64,000 nucleotides of DNA from Comamonas sp. NLF-1-9 (GTDB lineage Bacteria > Pseudomonadota > Gammaproteobacteria > Burkholderiales > Burkholderiaceae_C), in contig NZ_CP078069.1 of the NCBI RefSeq assembly GCF_019195435.1, forward strand, positions 2,108,001 to 2,172,000. The letters run 5' to 3'. The position numbers and the translations under genes are program-made. The notes beneath the pieces were generated by a model that was not told the DNA's origin, searched no databases, and saw nothing but the letters and a program-made list of their open reading frames with translations. This document shows, piece by piece, positions 51,277 through 63,403 of the stretch. Each line of letters starts with the position of its first letter. Position 1 is the stretch's first letter.

Positions 51277-51459
51277 TCAGACTATCTTCACCAGGTAGGC
51301 GATCTTGTTGATCATGCCGCGCACCTCGGGCGTGTCCTTGAGCTCGCTCACGCTGTTGAGCTTGCGAAGACCCAGCCCGCGCACGGTGGCGCGATGGGAT
51401 TGCTTGGTGCCTATGGGACTGCGTACCAGTTGCACCTTGAGAGTCTGCTGTGTAGTCAC
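51277..51459 (-). CDS. rpmD: 50S ribosomal protein L30
   Basis: 60 residues from GTG 51459, preceded by GAGG at 7 bases; the product [17 protein letters not shown] has the standard L30 size. An ATG 27 bases upstream (overlapping the rpsE stop) would add nine residues and is less likely. Core [10 protein letters not shown] is intact. Confidence 0.95.
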   Translation of the reverse strand: MTTQQTLKVQLVRSPIGTKQSHRATVRGLGLRKLNSVSELKDTPEVRGMINKIAYLVKIV

Positions 51460-51485
51460 TGTATGCCTCGATTCGGTTGCCGGCA

Positions 51486-52007
51486 TCAGGCGGCGAAGAG
51501 GTCTTCGACCGACTTGCCCCGCTTGGCGGCGATTTCCGCCGGCGTCGTGGAGCGTGCCAGCGCGTCGAAGGTGGCGCGCACCATGTTGTAGGGATTGGAC
51601 GAGCCATGGCTCTTGGCCACGATGTCGGTAATGCCCATGACTTCAAAGACCGCGCGCATCGGGCCGCCGGCGATGATGCCGGTACCCTTGGGGGCCGGTG
51701 CCATCATCACCGTGGCGGCGCCATGGCGGCCAACCACGTTGTGGTGGATGGTGCCGTTCTTGAGCGACACCTTGACCATGCGCCGGCGCGCTTCTTCCAT
51801 GGCCTTCTGCACGGCCGAGGGCACTTCCTTGGACTTGCCCTTGCCCATGCCGACGCGACCATCGCCGTCGCCGACCACGGTGAGGGCGGCAAAACCGAGT
51901 ATGCGACCGCCCTTGACGACCTTGGTGACGCGATTGATCGCGATCATCTTCTCGCGCAGACCGTCGTCGCGCTCGTCGTTTTGCATCTTGGCTTGAAACT
52001 TTGCCAT
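51486..52007 (-). CDS. rpsE: 30S ribosomal protein S5
   Basis: 173 residues with the double-stranded RNA-binding part [19 protein letters not shown] (about 29-47) and [13 protein letters not shown] type loop (about 50-62). Involved in decoding accuracy. 12 bases after rplR. Confidence 0.98.
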   Translation of the reverse strand: MAKFQAKMQNDERDDGLREKMIAINRVTKVVKGGRILGFAALTVVGDGDGRVGMGKGKSKEVPSAVQKAMEEARRRMVKVSLKNGTIHHNVVGRHGAATVMMAPAPKGTGIIAGGPMRAVFEVMGITDIVAKSHGSSNPYNMVRATFDALARSTTPAEIAAKRGKSVEDLFAA

Positions 52008-52019
52008 TTTCCGCTCCGC

Positions 52020-52385
52020 TCAGAACTGCAGACCCGCTTCGCGGGCTGCTTCCGCCAGGGCCTTGACCCGGCCGTGGTAGGCATAACCGGCGCGGTCAAA
52101 CGCCACCTTCTCGACACCTGCCGCCTTGGCTTTTTCGGCAATGCGCTTGCCGACCACGGTGGCCGCGGCGGCATTGCCGCCCTTGCCTTTGCCGCCCAAG
52201 GCTTCGCGCACTTCCTTCTCGGCGCTGGACGCACTGGCCAGCACCTTGGTGCCGCAGCCGGAAATGACGCTGGCGTAGATGTTCAGATTGGTGCGATGCA
52301 CGGTCAGGCGCACGGCGCCCTGCTGGGCGATGCGGATGCGGGTCTGGCGGGCACGGCGCTGACGCTGCTGTTTCTTGTCTAGCAT
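52020..52385 (-). CDS. rplR: 50S ribosomal protein L18
   Basis: 121 residues, beginning [16 protein letters not shown] and with [16 protein letters not shown] (about 95-110), the 5S rRNA-binding family signature. Between rplF and rpsE. Confidence 0.98.
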   Translation of the reverse strand: MLDKKQQRQRRARQTRIRIAQQGAVRLTVHRTNLNIYASVISGCGTKVLASASSAEKEVREALGGKGKGGNAAAATVVGKRIAEKAKAAGVEKVAFDRAGYAYHGRVKALAEAAREAGLQF

Positions 52386-52399
52386 GATGGTGCAGCTCC

Positions 52400-52933
52400 T
52401 TACTTCTTCTTGGTCTCTTTGATCACGACCGTCTCGTTGGCGTAGCGGATGCCCTTGCCCTTGTAGGGCTCCGGCGGGCGCACGGCGCGGATCTCGGCGG
52501 CCAGCTGACCCACGACCTGGCGGTCGGCGCCCTTGAGCACGACCTCGGTCGGCGTCGGGCAGGCCACGCTGATGCCTGCGGGCATGATGAAGTCCACCGG
52601 GTGGGAATAACCGACGTTCAGGTTGAGCTTGTTGCCCGAGGCCGTCGCCTTGAAACCCACGCCGATGAGCGTGAGCTTCTTCTCGAAGCCTTGGCTGACG
52701 CCAACCACCATGTTGTTGACCAACTGGCGCACGGTGCCGCTCAAGGCATTGGCTTCGCGGCTTTCGTCGGCCGGCGAGAAGCTGAGCTTGCCACCGTCGT
52801 TGGCCACCTTGACCAGGGCGTTTTGCGGCACGGACAGCGTGCCACCCGCGCCCTTGACCTGGATGTGGTCGGCGGTAATGGAAACATCCACTCCCGAAGG
52901 AATGGCAATTTGTGCTTTGGCTACGCGAGACAT
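52400..52933 (-). CDS. rplF: 50S ribosomal protein L6
   Basis: 177 residues with two L6 folds and the C-terminal signature [11 protein letters not shown] (about 153-163), ending K-E-T-K-K-K. Normal size. 22 bases after rpsH. Confidence 0.98.
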   Translation of the reverse strand: MSRVAKAQIAIPSGVDVSITADHIQVKGAGGTLSVPQNALVKVANDGGKLSFSPADESREANALSGTVRQLVNNMVVGVSQGFEKKLTLIGVGFKATASGNKLNLNVGYSHPVDFIMPAGISVACPTPTEVVLKGADRQVVGQLAAEIRAVRPPEPYKGKGIRYANETVVIKETKKK

Positions 52934-52955
52934 TGCGGTATTTCTCCTTTGCGCG

Positions 52956-53351
52956 TCACGCGACGTAGCACAGCACTTCGCCGCCCACGCCGCTGGCGCG
53001 CGCCTTGCGGTCGGTCATCACGCCCTGGGGCGTGGTGACGATGGCCACGCCCAGGCCGTTCATGACCTGCGGAATGGCGTTGCTGCCCTTGTAGACACGC
53101 AGGCCGGGGCGGCTGACGCGTTCGATGCGCTCGATCACCGGACGACCGGCGTAGTACTTCAGCGCGATCTGCAGCTCGGACTTGCCGCCTTCGCTCTTGA
53201 CCTGAAAATCCTCGATGTAACCCTCGTCCTTCAGGACCTGGGCGATGGCCACCTTCACCTTGGAGGCGGGGGCCGACACCGTGGTCTTGGCGACCATCTG
53301 GGCGTTGCGGATGCGGGTCAGCAGGTCGGCAATGGGATCACTCATGCTCAT
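52956..53351 (-). CDS. rpsH: 30S ribosomal protein S8
   Basis: 131 residues, [18 protein letters not shown], closing with [11 protein letters not shown], the S8 family end. In E. coli S8 represses the spc operon at rplE. An ATG at codon 3 is an alternative start. Confidence 0.98.
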   Translation of the reverse strand: MSMSDPIADLLTRIRNAQMVAKTTVSAPASKVKVAIAQVLKDEGYIEDFQVKSEGGKSELQIALKYYAGRPVIERIERVSRPGLRVYKGSNAIPQVMNGLGVAIVTTPQGVMTDRKARASGVGGEVLCYVA

Positions 53352-53371
53352 GGTTCAACTCCTGCTTGTGC

Positions 53372-53677
53372 TTACCAGCTCGCCTTGATGACGCCCGGGA
53401 TGTCGCCGGCAAAGGCGAGTTCCCGCACCTTGGCACGGGCCAGGCCGAACTGGCGGAAGGTGCCGCGCGGGCGTCCGGTCATCTCGCAGCGGTTGCGCTG
53501 GCGCGTCGGATTGGCGTTGCGCGGCAGCTTCTGCAGCCCCAGGCGCGCGGCATCGCGCTCTTCGGTGCTGCGCTTGGCGTCGGCGGCAATCGCCTTGAGT
53601 TCGGTGTACTTGGCGGCGTACTTGGCAGCCAGCTTCTCGCGCTTGCGTTCACGCTCGATCAAACTTTTCTTGGCCAT
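53372..53677 (-). CDS. rpsN: 30S ribosomal protein S14
   Basis: 101 residues of the long, zinc-free type (no CXXC), with [17 protein letters not shown] (about 63-79). Normal for betaproteobacteria. 8 bases after rplE. Confidence 0.98.
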   Translation of the reverse strand: MAKKSLIERERKREKLAAKYAAKYTELKAIAADAKRSTEERDAARLGLQKLPRNANPTRQRNRCEMTGRPRGTFRQFGLARAKVRELAFAGDIPGVIKASW

Positions 53678-53685
53678 GCGCTACC

Positions 53686-54225
53686 TCAGTTCTTGAAGGG
53701 GAAACGGAACGCCGCCAGCAGCGCCTTGCATTCGGCGTCGGTCTTGGCGGTAGTGGTGATGCTGACGTTCAGACCACGCAGCGCATCGACCTTGTCGTAC
53801 TCGATTTCCGGGAAGATGATCTGTTCCTTGACGCCGATGTTGTAGTTGCCACGGCCGTCGAAGGCGCGGCCCGAGACACCGCGGAAGTCGCGCACCCGCG
53901 GCAGCGCCACGGTGACGAAGCGGTCCAGGAACTCGTACATGCGCACGCCGCGCAGCGTGACCATGCAGCCGATGGGCTGGCCTTCGCGGATCTTGAAGCC
54001 GGCGATGGCCTTCTTGGCCTTGGTGACCACGGGCTTCTGGCCGGCGATCTTGGCGAGGTCCGCCACGGCGTTGTCCATCACCTTCTTGTCCGCGACGGCC
54101 TCGCCCACGCCCATGTTGAGCGTGATCTTGGTCAGGCGCGGCACCTCCATCACGGAGCTGTAGCCGAACTTTTCCTTGAGTTCGCCCGCGATCTTCTCGC
54201 GGTAGAGTTTTTGCAGTCGTGCCAT
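53686..54225 (-). CDS. rplE: 50S ribosomal protein L5
   Basis: 179 residues, [12 protein letters not shown], core L-N-M-G-V-G-E-A (about 34-41) and the C-terminal F-P-E-I-E-Y-D-K-V. 5S rRNA-binding protein. 11 bases after rplX. Confidence 0.98.
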   Translation of the reverse strand: MARLQKLYREKIAGELKEKFGYSSVMEVPRLTKITLNMGVGEAVADKKVMDNAVADLAKIAGQKPVVTKAKKAIAGFKIREGQPIGCMVTLRGVRMYEFLDRFVTVALPRVRDFRGVSGRAFDGRGNYNIGVKEQIIFPEIEYDKVDALRGLNVSITTTAKTDAECKALLAAFRFPFKN

Positions 54226-54236
54226 CTGTATTTACC

Positions 54237-54557
54237 TCAGGCGGTGGCGATTTCGGCGCCGTTGGACTTGTACACGCGCACGCGCTTGCCGTCGTCCTGC
54301 ACCTTGATGCCCACGCGATCGGCCTTGCCGGTCTGGGCGTTGAAAATGGCGATGTTGGACTGGTGGATGGGCATGGCCTTTTCGACGATGCCGCCCGTGG
54401 TGCCCTTCATCGGGTTGGGCTTGACGTGCTTCTTGACCAGGTTCACGCCCTCGACCAGCAGGTGCGTCTCGCTGGCGCGCGCCGTCACGGTGCCACGCTT
54501 GCCCTTGTCGCGCCCGGTCAGGACGATGACCGAGTCACCCTTGCGAATCTTGTTCAT
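54237..54557 (-). CDS. rplX: 50S ribosomal protein L24
   Basis: 106 residues with the KOW motif [18 protein letters not shown] (about 8-25), then [10 protein letters not shown]. Assembly initiator of the large subunit. 12 bases after rplN. Confidence 0.98.
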   Translation of the reverse strand: MNKIRKGDSVIVLTGRDKGKRGTVTARASETHLLVEGVNLVKKHVKPNPMKGTTGGIVEKAMPIHQSNIAIFNAQTGKADRVGIKVQDDGKRVRVYKSNGAEIATA

Positions 54558-54569
54558 GGGAGGCCTCTT

Positions 54570-54938
54570 TCAGATCACTTCGGGAGCGAGCGACACGATC
54601 TTCATGAAACGCTCGGTGCGCAGCTCGCGCGTGACCGGGCCGAAGATGCGGGTGCCGATGGGCTCCAGCTTGGCGTTGAGCAGCACGGCGGCGTTGCCGT
54701 CGAACTTGATGAGGGCGCCGTCGCTGCGGCGGATGCCCTTGGCGGTGCGCACTACCACCGCGCTGTAGACCTCGCCCTTCTTGACGCGGCCACGCGGAGC
54801 GGCCTCTTTCACGCTCACCTTGATGATGTCACCGACGCTGGCATAGCGGCGCTTGGAACCACCCAGCACCTTGATGCACTGCACGGTCTTGGCGCCGGTG
54901 TTGTCGGCAACCTCTAAACGAGATTCTGTCTGGATCAT
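54570..54938 (-). CDS. rplN: 50S ribosomal protein L14
   Basis: 122 residues from ATG 54938 ([17 protein letters not shown]); the longer upstream frame is not part of L14. Family motif [12 protein letters not shown] (about 41-52). First gene of the spc operon here: a chemoreceptor gene, not rpsQ, lies upstream, and a sigma-70 promoter is present, so the S10 operon is located elsewhere. Confidence 0.98.
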   Translation of the reverse strand: MIQTESRLEVADNTGAKTVQCIKVLGGSKRRYASVGDIIKVSVKEAAPRGRVKKGEVYSAVVVRTAKGIRRSDGALIKFDGNAAVLLNAKLEPIGTRIFGPVTRELRTERFMKIVSLAPEVI

Positions 54939-55065
54939 TGCAATATTCCCAACTTGCACCGGCTCGGCCGGACAGTCTTGGGCCCGTCGTCCGCCCTGGC
55001 AAATCACTCTGCCGGGGCTTGCCGCTGGGCAAGAAAAGGCTCGTGCGTAAAACACGAAGCCGCTG

Positions 55066-55093
55066 ATTGTAGCGGCATTTTTCGGGTCGTCAA
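55066..55093 (-). promoter_or_regulatory. Sigma-70 promoter of the spc operon (rplN)
   Basis: - strand TTGACG (55093-55088), 16-base spacer, TACAAT (55071-55066); start expected near 55059, 120 bases before ATG of rplN. It begins just after the stop of the chemoreceptor gene (55111), which is transcribed in the same direction. Confidence 0.75.
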
Positions 55094-55110
55094 ATACCCA
55101 TTCCGATCTT

Positions 55111-56811
55111 TTACCGGCGGCCCTGGTCTGTCACGCGTCGGCGCCAGGGAGTCATGCGTGTCAGCACCCCGCCATCATGCCCACCTTGGGCAGCCGCCAC
55201 ACCCGTGTCCGCCTGAATCTCCCGCGCAGATGTCGGCAAAGATGGCAGTGGCGCCGCGCCGTCTGCGTCTGGCACCTTGAACACGGCCACCACTTGCGCC
55301 AAGCGTTGCGCCTGGTCGCGCATGGCGGCGGCCGCCGCGCTGGACTGCTCCACCAGAGCAGCGTTTTGCTGCGTCATTCGATCCAGCTCCGCGACCGCAC
55401 GGTTGACCTGGCCCAAGCCATCACGCTGTTCGGCGCTGGCGGCGGTGATTTCGCCCATCAAGTCGCTGACCCGCCGAACACTGGAAACAATGTCCTGCAT
55501 GCTTTGTCCCGCCTGCGCGACTTGCCCCGACCCGGTCTGCACATCCTGAACGCTCGCATTGATCAAGCCCTTGATCTCCTTGGCGGCTTCGGCGCTGCGT
55601 TGAGCCAGTGTGCGCACTTCTCCCGCGACCACGGCAAAACCACGGCCCTGCTCACCGGCGCGCGCCGCCTCGACAGCGGCGTTCAGCGCGAGAATGTTCG
55701 TCTGAAAGGCGATGCCATCAATCACGCCGATGATGTCCGCGATCTTGCTGCTTGACCCGGTGATCCGCTCCATACTGGTGATGACCTGAGCAACCACCTC
55801 GCCTCCATGCTGGGCCACATTGACCGCCTGGCTTGCCAACTGGTTCGCCTGCACCGCCGTCTCCGACGACTGCGTTACCGTGGCGGTCAACTCTTCCAGG
55901 CTGGAAGCTGTCTGTTGAAGATTCGCCGCCGTCTGTTCCGTGCGCACCGACAGATCGTTGTTTCCCGTGGCAATGTCGTGCGCTGCGGCATTGACCGAGT
56001 CAACACCCTGACGCACTTCGCTCACCACTTCGCGCAGACGAGAGGCCATGTTTCCCAAGGATCGCAACATCGATCCAAATTCGTCACCTCGGACTGCCTG
56101 GGTCACGGCCACGAGATCGCCATGGGCTATGGCGTCCATGCCCCCTCTCGCCTGGCGCAGAGGCTCCGTGATCGAGACGACCAGCAGGCGAGCCAGCCAC
56201 AGCACGAGAAGGAGCACCACCGCCGCACCCACCCAGGTGGAAATGATCAAGGCGTGGCGCCTGGTCCGCGCCTGCTCCCGGATGTCGAGGCTGTGCTGCG
56301 CCAGGATCTTGATGAATTCATCCTGATCCACAAGATAGCGCTGCACCAGCGGTGCCAACTGCTCGTCGGCGAAATTCTGGGTTTCCGCGACGTCGCCTTC
56401 GCCCTTGAGATCCCAGGCCTTCGCCGTTGCAGCCGTCACCTTGCCGTAGCCGTCCTCGATTTTGGTCAGTGCCGCCTTTTCAACCGGATCCACGGTGGAG
56501 GCAACTATCGATTGCCGCAGGCGATCGGCGTTCGCGGTCGCCTTCTCGATCTTGATTTCGTACTGCTGCGCCAAAACGGCGTCCGATGTCACCGCCGCCC
56601 CCATGACGAGCATGGTGGCAATTTCCGTGGACCCCCGCCATCGAGACGCCTGGGCGATGCGCTGCTCGATCTTCGCCACGCTGTCGACGGTCTCGTCCAT
56701 GACGTGAATCATGCGATTGAGCGCCAATCCAGCCCCCGCCGCCAGGATCAGCACCGTCGCCAGCAGCACGAACCAGAGCTTGCGCCCTACCTGAACATCA
56801 TTGAGTCTCAT
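55111..56811 (-). CDS. Methyl-accepting chemotaxis protein
   Basis: 566 residues. TM about 11-31, a four-helix-bundle type periplasmic region (about 32-187, [13 protein letters not shown]), TM about 188-212, HAMP about 213-268, then the signalling domain with the hairpin tip [27 protein letters not shown] (about 371-397). No C-terminal pentapeptide for CheR/CheB docking. Ligand unknown; placement 20 bases after glpD suggests, but does not prove, a link to glycerol chemotaxis. Confidence 0.93.
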   Translation of the reverse strand: MRLNDVQVGRKLWFVLLATVLILAAGAGLALNRMIHVMDETVDSVAKIEQRIAQASRWRGSTEIATMLVMGAAVTSDAVLAQQYEIKIEKATANADRLRQSIVASTVDPVEKAALTKIEDGYGKVTAATAKAWDLKGEGDVAETQNFADEQLAPLVQRYLVDQDEFIKILAQHSLDIREQARTRRHALIISTWVGAAVVLLLVLWLARLLVVSITEPLRQARGGMDAIAHGDLVAVTQAVRGDEFGSMLRSLGNMASRLREVVSEVRQGVDSVNAAAHDIATGNNDLSVRTEQTAANLQQTASSLEELTATVTQSSETAVQANQLASQAVNVAQHGGEVVAQVITSMERITGSSSKIADIIGVIDGIAFQTNILALNAAVEAARAGEQGRGFAVVAGEVRTLAQRSAEAAKEIKGLINASVQDVQTGSGQVAQAGQSMQDIVSSVRRVSDLMGEITAASAEQRDGLGQVNRAVAELDRMTQQNAALVEQSSAAAAAMRDQAQRLAQVVAVFKVPDADGAAPLPSLPTSAREIQADTGVAAAQGGHDGGVLTRMTPWRRRVTDQGRR

Positions 56812-56831
56812 GGGTCAGCTCCGCCATGCAC

Positions 56832-58427
56832 CTAGGGAACGGCGGCATATTGAGCCGCCAGCAATTCGAAGGCCTGCAATCCGACATCCTCCCGATTCAA
56901 TTCCTGCTGGAGCACGTGAGCCACGTGCGGCGCGACCCGACCTGACAATCGGGCATCCAGAAACAACAAACGCACGCGGCGCGCCAACACGTCTTCCACG
57001 GTGCGCGCATATTCTTCGCGCGCCGCATGGCGCACCATCGCCTCTGTCAGGCCAGGCGAAATTTCGACGTCGGCGCCAGGCAGCGCCTGGACTCTGGCTT
57101 CGTCGCTCCCGTAAATGTGCATGCCCTGCGGCCGATGCAGGCCGGCGCACTGGCTGACCGGCAGAGCACCAGCCAACGCGAGCGAGGCCGTCACCCCGGC
57201 GGGCCTGCATGGCAGCAAATCGGCCTCCATGCATTTTTCCAGCACGTCCTCGGCGATGGCCCGATAGGTTGTCCACTTTCCTCCGGTGACCGTGACCAAC
57301 CCACTGCTGCTGGTGAGCACCGCATGCTCGCGGCTCAATGCCTTCGTGTTTTCGCCGTCGTCGCTGGAGGGTTTGACTAGCGGTCTCAGCCCGACCCAGA
57401 TGCTGCGCACGTCCGCAGCAGTGGGCGCCTTGCGCAGATAGCGCGCCGACTCGGCGAGAATGAGGGACACCTCCTCGAATCTGGCGCGCGGCTCGCGGTC
57501 CATGTCATGCCGCAGACTGTCGGTAGTGCCCAGGATCACCTTCCCCAACCACGGCACGGCGAACATGACGCGGCCATCCCTTGTCTTGGGCACCATGAGC
57601 GCATGATCGGACGCCAGAAATTCCCGATCGACCACAAGGTGGACGCCCTGACTCGGAGCCACGATGGGCGCGCGCTTCTGACCCACGATCTCCCCGTCCC
57701 TCTGACGCAGGCGATCCACCCAGACGCCCGTTGCATTGACGACGCAACGAGCTTGAATTTTGTAGCGGCGACCGGTCTCCGCATCCTCGCAGACGACACC
57801 GCGGACTCTTGATTCCTCATAGAGGAGATCGATGACGGGACAGTAATTGACCACGAGGGCGCCGTGCGCCTGCGCGGTGCGCGCGAGCGCCAGCGCCAGG
57901 CGGGCATCGTCGAACTGGCCATCCCAGTACTTGATGCCCCCTTTCAGGCCGTCGGGTGCCACGGTGGGCAGATCCCGCAACACCTGGGCACGGTCAAGAA
58001 ATTGCGTGTGCCCCAGCCCCGCGTTGCCCGCGAGCACATCGTAGGCGGTGAGGCCCGCACCGTAAAAAGGTTTTTCCCACCATTGGTAGGAGGGCATGAT
58101 GAACGCCAGGGGCTGTGCAAGATGGGGCGCATTGCGCAACAGGATGGCACGCTCGCGCAAGGCTTCACGCACGAGAGAGATGTTGCCTTGCGCCAGATAG
58201 CGCACGCCGCCATGCACCAGCTTGGTCGCGCGCGAGGATGTGCCCTTGGCGAAATCGTGCGATTCCAGCAGCACGACGCTCAATCCCCGCGCCGCCGCAT
58301 CCAGCGCTACGCCCAGTCCTGTTGCTCCGCCACCGACCACGATCAAGTCGCAAGTCTGGCGTTGCTCCAGTTGTTCCAGCAACCAGCTGCGTTGATCGGG
58401 CACGGGGAGCGTTGACGAAGCGTTCAT
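56832..58427 (-). CDS. glpD: Aerobic glycerol-3-phosphate dehydrogenase
   Basis: 531 residues from ATG 58427 (a TTG 69 bases upstream opens a longer frame). FAD-binding Rossmann motif D-L-I-V-V-G-G-G-A-T-G-L-G-V-A-L-D-A-A (about 26-44), then S-S-R-A-T-K-L-V-H-G-G-V-R-Y-L (about 63-77), the GlpD substrate region. Oxidises glycerol-3-phosphate to DHAP and passes electrons to quinone at the inner membrane. It follows the glycerol transporter operon with a 72-base gap, a functional pairing. Confidence 0.95.
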   Translation of the reverse strand: MNASSTLPVPDQRSWLLEQLEQRQTCDLIVVGGGATGLGVALDAAARGLSVVLLESHDFAKGTSSRATKLVHGGVRYLAQGNISLVREALRERAILLRNAPHLAQPLAFIMPSYQWWEKPFYGAGLTAYDVLAGNAGLGHTQFLDRAQVLRDLPTVAPDGLKGGIKYWDGQFDDARLALALARTAQAHGALVVNYCPVIDLLYEESRVRGVVCEDAETGRRYKIQARCVVNATGVWVDRLRQRDGEIVGQKRAPIVAPSQGVHLVVDREFLASDHALMVPKTRDGRVMFAVPWLGKVILGTTDSLRHDMDREPRARFEEVSLILAESARYLRKAPTAADVRSIWVGLRPLVKPSSDDGENTKALSREHAVLTSSSGLVTVTGGKWTTYRAIAEDVLEKCMEADLLPCRPAGVTASLALAGALPVSQCAGLHRPQGMHIYGSDEARVQALPGADVEISPGLTEAMVRHAAREEYARTVEDVLARRVRLLFLDARLSGRVAPHVAHVLQQELNREDVGLQAFELLAAQYAAVP

Positions 58428-58499
58428 GATGGAGCTTGAGCGGCCCAAGGCCCGACCCATTCGCCGGCGCCTTGGGATGTCCAAGAAGTCAGACAAGAA

Positions 58500-60230
<1,731 letters not shown>

Positions 60231-60252
60231 GTTTCGCGTCTCCTAGTGAGCA

Positions 60253-60289
60253 CTCCCCGAAGAACGAAAAGCACCCTGACCACGGGGAG
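60253..60289 (-). other. Intercistronic stem-loop upstream of glpV
   Basis: Inverted repeat CTCCCCG / CGGGGAG with a 23-base loop in the gap between the small membrane gene and glpV. No U-run. Such structures often protect mRNA of binding proteins; functional role is inferred. Confidence 0.3.
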
Positions 60290-60320
60290 GAGCGGGCCAG
60301 GGGACTGGTGGTGAACCGGC

Positions 60321-60629
60321 TCAACCCTTGCGCATGACCCCGGCCAGCAGGCCCATGGACACGACAAAGCTGATCCAGACACTGGGCACTGTCTCAAGGG
60401 AGAGGCTCTCCTGCATCCATTCACCCAGGCCGACCCAGGCGAGATTGACGTAGGCCGCGAGGAGCAGGCCGATGAACAGGCGGTCGCCGCGTGTTGTGGC
60501 GATCGGCAGCCAGCCCTTGCGCAGTACCGACGGGGATTTGATCTCCCACAGGGTCATGACCATGAGCATGAGCAGCACGCAGATGAAGAACACCGCAGTG
60601 GGAGTGGTCCAGACCATCCAGCCAAACAT
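60321..60629 (-). CDS. Small membrane protein of the glycerol ABC transporter locus (DUF2160-like)
   Basis: 102 residues from ATG 60629, which overlaps the stop of the upstream permease by 1 base (TGATG). Three hydrophobic segments: about 9-26 (A-V-F-F-I-C-V-L-L-M-L-M), 48-66, and 78-97. A small protein of this kind sits between glpQ and glpV in many bacteria with the GlpSTPQV transporter; role unknown, perhaps a stabilising subunit. Confidence 0.8.
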   Translation of the reverse strand: MFGWMVWTTPTAVFFICVLLMLMVMTLWEIKSPSVLRKGWLPIATTRGDRLFIGLLLAAYVNLAWVGLGEWMQESLSLETVPSVWISFVVSMGLLAGVMRKG

Positions 60630-61443
60630 CACACCCTCCCCATGGCAAAGCCCTTGGCGATGTAGTTGCGCACGAACCAGATCACCAGCGCGCCGGGAAT
60701 GATGGTGAGCGTGCCAGCGGCGGCGAGCGTCGCCCAATCCATGCCAGAGGCGGAGACGGTGCGTGTCATCGTCGCCACGATGGGTTTGGCGTTGACGCTG
60801 GTGAGCGTGCGCGCCATCAACAATTCGACCCAGGAGAACATGAAGCAGAAGAAGGCCGCCACGCCCACGCCGGCCTTGACCAGCGGCAGGAAAACGGTGA
60901 GGAAGAAGCGCGGGAAGGAGTAGCCGTCGATGTAGGCGGTTTCGTCGATTTCACGCGGGATGCCGCTCATGAAGCCTTCCAGTATCCAGACGGCCAGCGG
61001 CACGTTGAACAGCATGTGCGCGAGGGCCACCGCAATGTGCGTGTCGATCAGGCCCAGCGTGGTGTAGAGCTGGAAGAAAGGCAGCAGAAACACCGCGGGC
61101 GGCGTCATGCGGTTGGTAAGCAGCCAGAAGAAGACGTGCTTGTCGCCAAGGAAGTGGTAGCGCGAGAAGGCATAGGCGGCCGGCAAGGCCACCGCCACCG
61201 ATATCACCGTGTTCAGGCAGACGTAGATCAGGCTGTTGATGTAGCCCGAATACCAGGAAGGATCGGTGAAGATGGTGTGGTAGCTGGCCCAGGTGAGCGC
61301 CTGTGGCCACAGGCTGAACTGCGAGAGGATTTCCTCGTTGGTGCGCAGACTCATGTTGGCCATCCAGTAGATGGGCAGCAGCGCGAAGATGAAGTAGGCG
61401 ATGAGGAAGAAGGGCCGCCAGCTCGGGCGCCAGGTGCGCATGC

Positions 61444-61447
<4 letters not shown>
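60629..61447 (-). CDS. glpQ: Glycerol ABC transporter permease GlpQ-like
   Basis: 272 residues with six membrane segments and the EAA loop I-P-R-E-I-D-E-T-A-Y-I-D-G-Y-S (about 162-176). MalG-type family 1 permease (C-terminal G-F-A-M-G-R-V end). Forms the channel with GlpP. Overlaps glpP by 4 bases. An ATG at codon 3 is an alternative start. Confidence 0.88.
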
Positions 61448-62327
<880 letters not shown>

Positions 62328-62331
<4 letters not shown>

Positions 62332-63401
62332 GCGACCAACTCCTCGTTGCGGTACAGGCAGGTGAACGCACTCAGCAGTACCAGGCCGGTGACGGTGCCA
62401 GGCGCAGGCGGCACCACATCGGCGGCGCAGCGCGCCTTGAGCCGCGTCTCACCAATGCGGCAGCTGAGCATCCAGTGCGTGCCCTGGTCTTGCGTGTGTT
62501 CGACGATCGCGGCGGCAGCGCCGGGCGTGTCGCTGGCCGCAAGAGTCAGGTGCTCGGGGCGAATACCCAGTTTGAGCGGTCCGTCGGCCAGATTCGCGGG
62601 CGCTGCGCCCAATGCGTGCTGCGCGAGCCAGATCTGGCCGCCGCGCACGGCGACGTCGACGAAGTTCATGCCGGGCGAACCGATGAAGTGTCCGACGAAG
62701 GTGTGCGCGGGGCGCTCGAACAATTGCTCGGGTGTGCCCGCCTGCACCACGCGGCCGCGCGCCATGACCACCACCTGGTCGGCAAAGGTCAGGGCTTCCA
62801 CCTGATCGTGCGTGACGTAGATCAGCGTGAGCTTGAGTTCGTGGTGAATCTGCTTGAGCTTGCGTCTGAGCTTCCATTTCAGATGCGGATCGATCACGGT
62901 GAGCGGCTCGTCGAACAGCACGGCGGCCACGTCGGGGCGCACCAGGCCGCGCCCGAGCGAGATCTTCTGCTTTTCGTCGGCCGACAGGCCGGCCGCGCGC
63001 CGGTCAAGCTGGTGGCTCATCTCCAGCATTTCGGCGATCTGGCCCACACGCTCCTTGATGCGCGCTAGCGGCACCCCGCGGTTCTTCAACGGAAAGGCGA
63101 GGTTCTGCGCCACCGTCATGGTGTCGTAGATCACGGGGAACTGGAACACCTGGGCAATGTTGCGCTGCTGGGGCGAGGCGTGCGTGACGTCGACACCATC
63201 AAAGCGCACCGTGCCGCTGGACGGCGCCAGCAGGCCGGAGATGATGTTGAGCATGGTGGTCTTGCCGCAGCCCGAGGGGCCGAGCAGCGCGTAGGCGCCG
63301 CCGTCCTCGAAGCTCATCTTCAGCGGCAGCAGCGCGTAGTCCTCGTCACCGCGCGGGTCGCTGCGGTAGGAATGGGCCAGGTCCAGGTCGATGCGGGCCA
63401 T
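62328..63401 (-). CDS. glpT: Glycerol ABC transporter ATP-binding protein GlpT-like
   Basis: 357 residues. Walker A G-P-S-G-C-G-K-T-T (about 41-49), signature L-S-A-D-E-K-Q-K-I-S-L-G-R-G-L (about 138-152; the usual LSGGQ is replaced by L-S-A-D-E), Walker B V-A-A-V-L-F-D-E-P (about 157-165), switch His in Y-V-T-H-D-Q (about 196-201), C-terminal MalK-type regulatory domain. One of two different ATPases in the system. The name follows the ABC GlpSTPQV scheme, not the E. coli G3P antiporter GlpT. Confidence 0.9.
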
Positions 63402-63403
63402 GC

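Noticed and set aside
58428..58496. TTG start 69 bases upstream for glpD, and similar N-terminal extensions for rpsD and rplN
   Set aside because: The extra residues are not part of these families and lack good ribosome sites; the downstream starts give standard N-termini.
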